Source: VMDH01 sp038108875 (GTDB lineage Bacteria > Pseudomonadota > Gammaproteobacteria > Magnimaribacterales > D2472). From it: DNA of 64,000 nt. The translations under genes were made by a program, and so were the position numbers. Positions 27,389 through 33,701 of the stretch are shown in pieces. Every line of letters starts with the position of its first letter. Within the stretch, counting starts at the first letter, position 1. The DNA is taken from contig JAYNII010000001.1 in NCBI GenBank assembly GCA_038108875.1, positions 101,004 through 165,003 on the forward strand, in the 5' to 3' direction. The notes beneath the pieces are model-generated. The model was not told where the DNA came from and did not search any database. It was given only the letters and a program-made list of their open reading frames with translations.

Positions 27389-27760
27389 ATGAAAGATGTG
27401 TTACAGGTTATGCAAAGCTATGTAAAGGCTTACAGAGATAATGATAAAAACTTATTCTTAAATCTTTGGGATGAAAATGCAATTTTTGAGGATCCTGTAG
27501 GTACAGAGCCAATGGTAGGAATAACTAAAATCTCAGATTTTTGGGATTTTGGTCATACAGGTTTTTCTATTATGCCAGTAGGTGAGTCATTCCTTGTATG
27601 CGGTGAAGAGGGGATATTGCAGGCTCTTATGCAAGTTAGGAATCTTGATGATGCTTCAGGTATGGATATAAAAATTGTTGATCACTTTCAAGTAACAATT
27701 GAGAACAAAATAAAACACCTTAGAGCTTTTTGGGATCAGTCCTCAATTACCTCTGCTTAA
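27389..27760 (+). CDS. SnoaL-like/ketosteroid isomerase-like protein
   Basis: A 123-residue single-domain NTF2-fold protein. The pattern YVKAYRDNDKNLFLNLWDENAIFEDPVGTEP is typical of small SnoaL/ketosteroid-isomerase relatives, with Asp and Glu residues at the cone mouth. The C-terminal VDHFQVTIENKIKHLRAFWD is also family-like. It starts one base after the previous stop. With the KstD-like and SDR genes upstream it may shift double bonds in a ketosteroid-like substrate; this is inference. Confidence 0.75.
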   Translation: MKDVLQVMQSYVKAYRDNDKNLFLNLWDENAIFEDPVGTEPMVGITKISDFWDFGHTGFSIMPVGESFLVCGEEGILQALMQVRNLDDASGMDIKIVDHFQVTIENKIKHLRAFWDQSSITSA

Positions 27761-27766
27761 GTATTA

Positions 27767-28516
27767 ATGAATTTAAGCATCAATTTAAATAAAATCTCTT
27801 TACTCAGAAATTCTAGAGGCGGTGATTATCCATCAGTGTCAGAATTTGCAGAGCTTCTCCTAGATCTTGGGGTTGATGGAATTACCCTTCATCCCCGTCC
27901 CGATTTAAGACATGCAACTCCTTCAGATTGCATCCTCATAAGAAATATTTGTCACAAGAGAGGAAAAGAATTTAATATGGAGGGCAACCCATATTGCTAT
28001 GAAAATAAAGTCTATCCAGGATTTATTAAGTTAGTTGATTCTGTAAAGCCAACTCAAACAACATTAGTTCCAGATGATGAGTATCAAATTACTTCTGACC
28101 ATGGTTACTCTGTTGATCAACTTACAAGTTCCTTGGAAGAAATAATTCATCGCCTAAAGCTATCAACCAAAAGAATAAGCTTATTTATTGATGCAGGATT
28201 TGAAGAGTTTGAGCTCATTAAACACAAAAGTGTTGATTGTGTAGAGATTTATACAGGACCATTTGCAAATGCAGTAATTTCTAAAAATGATCTTTCTATT
28301 GAAAACGAGCTTTTTAAAATAAAGAAAACCTATTTGGCAGCAAAATTGTATGATTTACGTGTGCATATTGGTCATGATCTGAATCTAGATAACCTTAAAA
28401 TAGTAAAGCAAGTTGGAGATTTTGATGAGGCTTCCATTGGGCATGCATTTGTAGTAGATTGCATCCGTTATGGCATTGAGGGCGCTACAGAAAAATACTT
28501 AAAGGAGATAAAATAA
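27767..28516 (+). CDS. pdxJ: Pyridoxine 5'-phosphate synthase (PdxJ), Bacteroidota-type variant
   Basis: A 249-residue PdxJ, the last enzyme of de novo vitamin B6 synthesis, joining 1-deoxyxylulose 5-phosphate and aminoacetone 3-phosphate. The catalytic positions are kept: His in LHPRPDLRH, Glu in FNMEGNP and His in HIGHDLN. The motif variants (NLNKISLLRNSRGG and HPRPD instead of NIDHIATLR and HLRED) are those I associate with Bacteroidota PdxJ rather than with gammaproteobacterial ones. It follows the SnoaL-like genes by 6 bases and precedes grxD. Confidence 0.9.
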   Translation: MNLSINLNKISLLRNSRGGDYPSVSEFAELLLDLGVDGITLHPRPDLRHATPSDCILIRNICHKRGKEFNMEGNPYCYENKVYPGFIKLVDSVKPTQTTLVPDDEYQITSDHGYSVDQLTSSLEEIIHRLKLSTKRISLFIDAGFEEFELIKHKSVDCVEIYTGPFANAVISKNDLSIENELFKIKKTYLAAKLYDLRVHIGHDLNLDNLKIVKQVGDFDEASIGHAFVVDCIRYGIEGATEKYLKEIK

Positions 28517-28520
28517 GACC

Positions 28521-28841
28521 ATGGATGGCAATGAAATTCAATTAAAAATTAAAGATCAAATTAAAGATAACAAGATTTTGATTTATATGAAGGGTTCTCC
28601 TTACGCACCACAATGTGGATTTTCTGCAAGAACCGTCCAAGCTCTTATCGAATGTGAAGCAGAGTTTTCTTATGTAGACGTTTTATCTAATCCAGACGTT
28701 AGACAATATTTACCTAAGGTAAGTGATTGGCCAACTTTTCCACAATTATTTATTGCTGGGGAATTAATAGGGGGTTGTGATATTGTCACTCAGTTACATG
28801 CTAATGGTGAGCTAAAAAAGTTAATTGATTCTTCTATTTAA
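28521..28841 (+). CDS. grxD: Monothiol glutaredoxin, Grx4 type
   Basis: A 106-residue monothiol glutaredoxin. The active site is CGFSAR in the context SPYAPQCGFSAR, with the glutathione-binding WPTFPQLFI and GGCDIV downstream. Grx4 proteins bind a [2Fe-2S] cluster with glutathione and deliver clusters or sense iron, rather than reduce disulfides. The gene ends inside the convergent bfr gene by 4 bases, placing it beside the iron-storage locus. Confidence 0.95.
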   Translation: MDGNEIQLKIKDQIKDNKILIYMKGSPYAPQCGFSARTVQALIECEAEFSYVDVLSNPDVRQYLPKVSDWPTFPQLFIAGELIGGCDIVTQLHANGELKKLIDSSI

Positions 28842-29302
28842 ACTTGGTTTTGTAAGTAGTTTTGTTCGCCAAGTTTTTGGTATAGATTAATATTAGTTTC
28901 TAGCCAATCCACATGGTCTTCTTCGCTATCTAAAATTTTTTGAAGCAAATCTCTGCTTATAAAATCTTTGATTGACTCACAATACAGGATAGCTTCCCTT
29001 AAGTCAGGGATTGCTTTGTTTTCAAGTTTTAAATCATTTTCAAGCATTTCCAGAACACTCTCACCTATATTTAATGATCCTAATTTTTGTAAATTGGGAA
29101 GTCCTTCCAAAAATAGGATTCGTTGAATTAATTCATCAGCGTGTTTCATTTCATCAATGGATTCATGATATTCATAATCGCTAAGCTTGCTAAAGCCCCA
29201 GTCTTTTAGCATTCTTGAATGAAGAAAATACTGGTTTATGGCTACCAGTTCATTGCCAAGTATTGTATTTAAATGAGCTAGTACTTGTTTATCTCCTTTC
29301 AT
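28838..29302 (-). CDS. bfr: Bacterioferritin
   Basis: A 154-residue bacterioferritin. The di-iron ferroxidase ligands are visible: Glu18 (GNELVAINQY), Glu51 and His54 (IDEMKHADE), and the late EEDHVDWLE motif. Met52 is the axial haem ligand expected in true Bfr shells. It stores iron as a ferric mineral in a 24-subunit shell. The ATG follows an AAGGA site. A sigma70-like promoter is at 29324-29351, with a Fur box 21 bases upstream of its -35. The ferredoxin Bfd gene that releases its iron lies nearby. Confidence 0.96.
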   Translation of the reverse strand: MKGDKQVLAHLNTILGNELVAINQYFLHSRMLKDWGFSKLSDYEYHESIDEMKHADELIQRILFLEGLPNLQKLGSLNIGESVLEMLENDLKLENKAIPDLREAILYCESIKDFISRDLLQKILDSEEDHVDWLETNINLYQKLGEQNYLQNQV

Positions 29303-29323
29303 ATTTAATTCCTTAAAAAACCA

Positions 29324-29351
29324 ATTTTAGCATTGATTATTTTATTGTAAA
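29324..29351 (-). promoter_or_regulatory. Candidate promoter of bfr
   Basis: On the minus strand TTTACA (29351-29346) is separated by 16 bases from TAAAAT (29329-29324). The predicted RNA start is then about 15 bases ahead of the bfr ATG, leaving room for its AAGGA site. Fit to the sigma70 consensus is fair. Confidence 0.45.
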
Positions 29352-29371
29352 GTATTGATATTAAGTACTTT

Positions 29372-29390
29372 TTAAATGATTATCATTATC
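29372..29390. promoter_or_regulatory. Fur box between bfr and the MBL-fold gene
   Basis: Read on the minus strand this 19-mer is GATAATGATAATCATTTAA, matching 16 of 19 positions of the classic Fur box. It lies upstream of the bfr promoter rather than over it, and 39 bases before the MBL-fold gene, over its likely core promoter. Fur-Fe would therefore most simply repress the MBL-fold gene; an effect on bfr could be positive or none. Confidence 0.7.
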
Positions 29391-29428
29391 ATATTGGTAA
29401 TGCTTCTCATTTATGTAAAGATAGCCAA

Positions 29429-30157
29429 ATGCAAATAATTAAGGCAGATGATTATCAAGGTTGGTTGTATATAACAAAAGGTGAGTACATAGCAGTAGAC
29501 CCTTGGTTAACGGAATATCAAAAATTTCCAAAGAATGGTTTGTTACTTAATCGAAAATCTGAACATCAACATTTCTTAAATACCCACAACAATACCCAAA
29601 AAGTTACTCATTTAATAATTACTGCCCACTTTTCGGATCATCTTGATCCAGATTCATTGAGTAGGTTAAATAAAAATACCCCAATCTATACAACCCAATT
29701 AGCAAAAAAAATTCTTGTAAAATTAGGTTTTGACAATGTTACTGTGGTAAAACCTAATTGTAACTATAAGCTTGGTCAATCAAACTTACATGTAATGCAA
29801 TCTGGTAAACCTTATCAATCAACAAGTTTTGCATATGTCTTAGAAAATAATCTTTCAACTATTTTTCATGAAGCGCATATCTTCAACCCAGCTTTATCTC
29901 AAAAATTAAAAGAATTTAAGTTAGATTTACTAATTCTTACTGGTGATCTTGTTAAAGTTTTTGGATTAATAAAAGTTTCAATGCATATAACTGATGCAAT
30001 GAAGATTCAGAAAACGGTTTTAGCTAAATACCTCGCAGTAACAGGTAATTCTCCAGAAAAATTTAGAGGTTTAATACCAAAGTTTCTCAAATACCAAAAG
30101 CTTAGCGAGGAGACCAATTTAATTCTAAGACGACCTTGGCAGTCATTAAATATATAG
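29429..30157 (+). CDS. Metallo-beta-lactamase-fold hydrolase (UlaG-like), putative Fur target
   Basis: A 242-residue protein with the MBL-fold metal motif TAHFSDHLD, the variant HxSDHxD of the UlaG-like branch, and FHEAHIF further on where the next metal His is expected. There is no signal peptide, so it is cytoplasmic. The reaction is unknown; relatives hydrolyse lactones or phosphodiesters. A good Fur box directly upstream and its place between bfr and bfd suggest a link to iron starvation. This pairing is not one I know from described iron regulons. Confidence 0.7.
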   Translation: MQIIKADDYQGWLYITKGEYIAVDPWLTEYQKFPKNGLLLNRKSEHQHFLNTHNNTQKVTHLIITAHFSDHLDPDSLSRLNKNTPIYTTQLAKKILVKLGFDNVTVVKPNCNYKLGQSNLHVMQSGKPYQSTSFAYVLENNLSTIFHEAHIFNPALSQKLKEFKLDLLILTGDLVKVFGLIKVSMHITDAMKIQKTVLAKYLAVTGNSPEKFRGLIPKFLKYQKLSEETNLILRRPWQSLNI

Positions 30158-30167
30158 TGCAGGTACC

Positions 30168-30365
30168 CTAAACAAGGGCAGTCATTAATAAAGGTTTGTT
30201 ATTAACCTCAAAGAAGTTTTGATATTCTTTCAGGGCAATTAGGCAAGACCCACACTCTTGAGTTATATCTGTTTCTTTAATTATCTCATCCAAAGTGTAG
30301 CCTTTGTGAAAATAGCTTTCTAAGGTTTTTGAGTTTATATTTTGACAACTGCAAATTATCATCAA
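30168..30365 (-). CDS. bfd: Bacterioferritin-associated ferredoxin
   Basis: A 65-residue BFD-type [2Fe-2S] protein. Four cysteines follow the family pattern: CSC near residues 5-7 and CGSC near 38-41, spaced by an HKGYTLDEIIKET helix. Bfd donates electrons to bacterioferritin haem so that stored iron is released when iron is low. A strong Fur box lies just upstream at 30378-30396, consistent with induction by iron starvation. Translation could start at either of the two adjacent ATG codons. Confidence 0.92.
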   Translation of the reverse strand: MMIICSCQNINSKTLESYFHKGYTLDEIIKETDITQECGSCLIALKEYQNFFEVNNKPLLMTALV

Positions 30366-30377
30366 ATAATTTTAAAT

Positions 30378-30396
30378 GAGAATGAGAATCATTGTC
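30378..30396. promoter_or_regulatory. Fur box upstream of bfd
   Basis: The 19-mer GAGAATGAGAATCATTGTC matches 16 of 19 positions of the Fur consensus and is centred 22 bases before the bfd ATG. It overlaps the last bases of rnt, so bfd must have its own promoter at the rnt end. Bfd genes are known Fur targets in other gammaproteobacteria. Confidence 0.75.
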
Positions 30397-30985
30397 AATT
30401 GGAATCAATTTTATTCATAATTAGACAAAAGATTTGAGCAGTAATTTCCGCATCGTAAGATGCTGAATGAGCTAAAGCGTTATCGTATGGAATATTCAAT
30501 TCCTTAGCAATGCGTGCAAGAACAGTTTGACCGGTAAAGGCAGCACCAAGACTAACTGTATCGATTACTGAAAATGGATGGAAGGGAGAATTACTAATCT
30601 GATATCTACTCAGATTAGCTTGCAGAAAAGATAAATCAAAATGTGCATTATGACCTACTAAGATTGCCCTAGAACATTCATTATCACTTTTCTTTTTGTT
30701 CACAATTTTAACGATATTTTTAAGAGCCTGATCAGTTGGTATGGCATTTCTGAGGGGGTGATTTAAGTCTATTTTAGTAAATTCTAGAGCTTCTTTGTTT
30801 AGTAAAAGATCGTTAGGTGGCTCTAAATGGTATCTAATAGATTCTCCGAGGACAAAGCGATTGTCTTTAATATCTATGAAATTTAATGCTATTTCTAAAA
30901 TAGGGTTAAGAATGGGATCAAACCCGCCCGTTTCAAGATCTACCACGACCGGTAAATATTTTCTGAATCTATTTTTAAGCAACAT
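30395..30985 (-). CDS. rnt: Ribonuclease T
   Basis: A 196-residue DEDDh exonuclease. The motifs are VVDLETGGFDP (Asp, Glu), HNAHFDLSFL (Asp) and AHSASYDAEIT (His, Asp), and the spacing and PILNPILEIA segment identify RNase T rather than the DnaQ proofreading subunit. It trims 3' ends of tRNA (including CCA turnover) and other stable RNAs. It is divergent from the leucine dehydrogenase-like gene. Confidence 0.9.
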   Translation of the reverse strand: MLLKNRFRKYLPVVVDLETGGFDPILNPILEIALNFIDIKDNRFVLGESIRYHLEPPNDLLLNKEALEFTKIDLNHPLRNAIPTDQALKNIVKIVNKKKSDNECSRAILVGHNAHFDLSFLQANLSRYQISNSPFHPFSVIDTVSLGAAFTGQTVLARIAKELNIPYDNALAHSASYDAEITAQIFCLIMNKIDSN

Positions 30986-31024
30986 TTTTATTGCACTATA
31001 ATACGCTTCAAAAAGAAGAAAACG

Positions 31025-32047
31025 ATGATTTTTGAAGAAATATCAAACAAACAGATTAATGGTACAGCTGTAAAAAATCATCCAGAATTTAATCATGAAA
31101 AAGTCTTCTATTATGAAGATTTAAGTCTCAATCTAAAATCAATAGTGGCAATTCACTCTACTAAAGCTGGGCCTGCAATGGGTGGATGTAGATTTAAGAC
31201 TTATGATAATTTTTCAGATGGATTAAATGACGTGTTAAGACTTTCAAGAGGTATGACTGAAAAAAATATTGCTGCCAATGTTCCCTTTGGTGGAGGAAAA
31301 GCAATTATTTTTGCAAATAATGTCAAAAAGACACCAGATTTGTTTAAGTCATTTGGAAATTTTTTAAACCTGATAAAAGGAGAATATATATCTGCAGAGG
31401 ATATTGGAATAACACTAGAAGATATTCAATTAGTGAGTCAATTTACTCCTCATGTATTTAGTAATGTAGATCCGTCTCCGTATACTGCTAAGGGTATTTT
31501 TTATTCCATTGAACATGTTCTTAATCTATTTAATAGATCTTTAGACAAATCTTCTATTGCTATTCAGGGTGCAGGCAATGTTGGGTTGAAATTAGCAAAA
31601 CTATTACTCGATCAAGGTTCTAGAGTTATTGTTGCTGACACAGATTCTAATAAGCTGGTTCAAGCTCAAAAATTGGGTTGCCAAGTCTCAGAGGATATTT
31701 TTTTAGAAAGAGTCGATGTATTTTCACCTTGCGCGATTGGAGGAATATTAAATAAAACGAATATCTCTAAACTTGTTACTAATTTCATAATTGGTGGTGC
31801 AAACAATCAACTCTTAAATCCTGAAATGGATAAGCTTATTTCTGCAAAAAATATAATCTATATTCCTGATGCCATGATAAATGCTGGTGGAGTTATTGGC
31901 CTAACGAAAGACGTTCTTAAGAGAGATGAAGATGCAATTGACATCGAGTTACGTGAAATAGCTATAAGGGTAGGCGCTTTACTAAAACGCTCTGCTGATG
32001 CGGGGAAAACTCCTTACGAAATTTTTGTAAGTGAAATTATTAGCTAA
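31025..32047 (+). CDS. Glu/Leu/Phe/Val dehydrogenase (leucine dehydrogenase type)
   Basis: A 340-residue amino-acid dehydrogenase. The substrate domain has AGPAMGGCRFK and NVPFGGGKAII (catalytic Lys), and the NAD-binding domain begins at SIAIQGAGNVGLKLAKLL. The length and GPAMGGCR motif fit leucine/valine dehydrogenases rather than the larger glutamate enzymes. It reversibly deaminates branched-chain amino acids to 2-oxoacids with NAD+. Those 2-oxoacids are possible substrates of the ferredoxin oxidoreductase at 57749-60627. It converges on the RnfB-like gene with a 4-base overlap. Confidence 0.88.
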   Translation: MIFEEISNKQINGTAVKNHPEFNHEKVFYYEDLSLNLKSIVAIHSTKAGPAMGGCRFKTYDNFSDGLNDVLRLSRGMTEKNIAANVPFGGGKAIIFANNVKKTPDLFKSFGNFLNLIKGEYISAEDIGITLEDIQLVSQFTPHVFSNVDPSPYTAKGIFYSIEHVLNLFNRSLDKSSIAIQGAGNVGLKLAKLLLDQGSRVIVADTDSNKLVQAQKLGCQVSEDIFLERVDVFSPCAIGGILNKTNISKLVTNFIIGGANNQLLNPEMDKLISAKNIIYIPDAMINAGGVIGLTKDVLKRDEDAIDIELREIAIRVGALLKRSADAGKTPYEIFVSEIIS

Positions 32048-32664
32048 TCTTTTTTATTGAGTAGTCTTTCTCTAATTAATTTTAAATTATCTTCTTTGCT
32101 AATATTTCTTTTTTTAATTTTGTTATTTATCTCTTGTGCAATCTCAATATTTTTTTCATTTGAGTGTTTGATTTTAATTCTGGCTTTCTGACTAATTTCT
32201 TCCCGTATTTCATAAAGTTCAGATGATATTTTTTTAGCTTTTTGGATTTGATCTTCCGTTACTCCTAGTAGTTCTATGCAATCTACAGGACAAGGAGGAA
32301 TGCATAATTCGCATCCAGTGCAATAATCTTGAATAACACTATGCATTAAATTTGGTGCTCCATGAATGGCGTTTACTGGACAGACTTCAATACATTTTTT
32401 GCAACCTATACACTCTTCTTCAATTATATGTGCAACTTGGTTTGGTATGGCTGGTCCAAAATCATGATCTAAGGATAGCTTTTTATCTGGCTTAATAAGG
32501 TCAATTATTTTTATGAGAGTTTCGTCGCCACCAGGAACGCATCTGTTGTATGGTTTTCCTGATGCGATTTCTATTGCATAGTCTCTACATCCTGGTGTAT
32601 CACATCTTCCGCATTGATATTGAGGAAGCAACTGTTCAATTTTCTTTGAAAGTTCTTTGCTTAT
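32044..32664 (-). CDS. RnfB-like iron-sulfur protein (stand-alone), probable ATA start
   Basis: About 206 residues with an N-terminal four-Cys cluster of the RnfB type (LPQYQCGRCDTPGC and a later Cys near NRCVPGG), then two [4Fe-4S] ferredoxin motifs, CIGCKKCIEVCP and CTGCELCIPPCP. The C-terminal 60 residues are highly charged and probably helical. No rnfA/C/D/G/E genes are near, and there is no N-terminal membrane helix, so it is likely a soluble electron carrier. The TTG at 32631 would start right at the first motif. The family continues upstream (SKELSKKIEQLLPQ), and an ATA at 32664 overlaps the reductase stop (ATAA) 7 bases after GGAG. The ATA start is inferred. Confidence 0.8.
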   Translation of the reverse strand: MSKELSKKIEQLLPQYQCGRCDTPGCRDYAIEIASGKPYNRCVPGGDETLIKIIDLIKPDKKLSLDHDFGPAIPNQVAHIIEEECIGCKKCIEVCPVNAIHGAPNLMHSVIQDYCTGCELCIPPCPVDCIELLGVTEDQIQKAKKISSELYEIREEISQKARIKIKHSNEKNIEIAQEINNKIKKRNISKEDNLKLIRERLLNKKD

Positions 32665-33701
32665 TCTGATACTCCAAGCTTTCTTTGTAATTTTGTGTTT
32701 GATGTTGTGTAACCAAATGGCACTCTTTCACCAGGATTGATTCGTCTATAGGCTTCTTGAACAGCAAGAGTTGTTTCATGAAATCCACATAAAATAAGAT
32801 CAAGTTTTCCAGGGTAATGATTAATATCACCTACTGCAAAAATACCATTTTTATTTGTTTGAAAATTTTCAGTATTCACAAGAATTTTTTTCTCATGCAA
32901 TGCTAATTCCCACTCCAGTATCGGTCCTAATTTTTTGTTTAACCCAAATAGAAATAAGAGTTCGTCTGCTTTAAATTCTAGTATTTCTTTGGTATCAAAG
33001 TTCTTAAGAGTAACACCTGTGACAGTTTCAGTTCCTAATATTGATTCAATTTGAAAGGGGGTTAATAAATCAATCTGTCCTTTAACAACAAGTTCACGCA
33101 TTTGTATCTCAGTGTGTTGCGCACCTCTAAAGGCGTCCCTTCTATGGACTAAATAAATCTTTCTTGCAACGGAAGCTAATTCTACTGACCAATCGAGCGC
33201 TGAATCTCCACCCCCAAAGATGAAAACATTTTTATCTTTATAAATAGATTTATCTTTGACAGCATAAGTCACACCCTTATTAAGGAATTTATCAGGATTT
33301 TCTATGTTTGGAGGTCTTCGTGGTTCGAAAGATCCTGCTCCGGCAGCTATGAATATATTTTTAGTTTTAAATTCAGTCCCTTCATGAGTTTTTAAATACC
33401 ATGAGGAAATTTTATCTTTAGATGATATTTCTTCTATAGTGTCTATTCGCTCGGAAAGGGTAAGACCATATTCAAAAGGTTTAATTTGCTCAAGTAGGGC
33501 ATCAATATGGTCTTGAGCAGTTTGAAACGGTACTCCAGGAATGTCGTAGATAGGTTTTTCTGGGTACAACTCTGTGCATTGGCCTCCAACTCTGTCCAGA
33601 TTGTCAATTAGATGACAATTTAGACCAAGAAGGCCTGCTTCAAAAACTGTAAACAGGCCAACCGGTCCTGCTCCAATAACCACTATGTCTTTTTCAATCA
33701 T
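32661..33701 (-). CDS. Ferredoxin--NADP reductase, thioredoxin-reductase-like (FNR2) type
   Basis: A 346-residue flavoprotein with FAD loop VVIGAGPVGLFTVFEAG (residues 7-23), NADP loop VFIFGGGDSALDW and the C-terminal FAVGDINHYPGK. It lacks the redox-active CxxC of thioredoxin reductase, and GGQCTELYPEKPIYDIPG is the YumC-type ferredoxin reductase signature. It passes electrons between NADPH and ferredoxin. The adjacent RnfB-like iron-sulfur gene overlaps its end and is the obvious partner. Its start abuts the metG stop, so metG is upstream on the same strand. Confidence 0.9.
   Translation of the reverse strand: MIEKDIVVIGAGPVGLFTVFEAGLLGLNCHLIDNLDRVGGQCTELYPEKPIYDIPGVPFQTAQDHIDALLEQIKPFEYGLTLSERIDTIEEISSKDKISSWYLKTHEGTEFKTKNIFIAAGAGSFEPRRPPNIENPDKFLNKGVTYAVKDKSIYKDKNVFIFGGGDSALDWSVELASVARKIYLVHRRDAFRGAQHTEIQMRELVVKGQIDLLTPFQIESILGTETVTGVTLKNFDTKEILEFKADELLFLFGLNKKLGPILEWELALHEKKILVNTENFQTNKNGIFAVGDINHYPGKLDLILCGFHETTLAVQEAYRRINPGERVPFGYTTSNTKLQRKLGVSE

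Noticed and set aside
32044..32664. Part of a membrane Rnf/Rsx complex
   Set aside because: No other rnf gene is adjacent and there is no N-terminal membrane helix.
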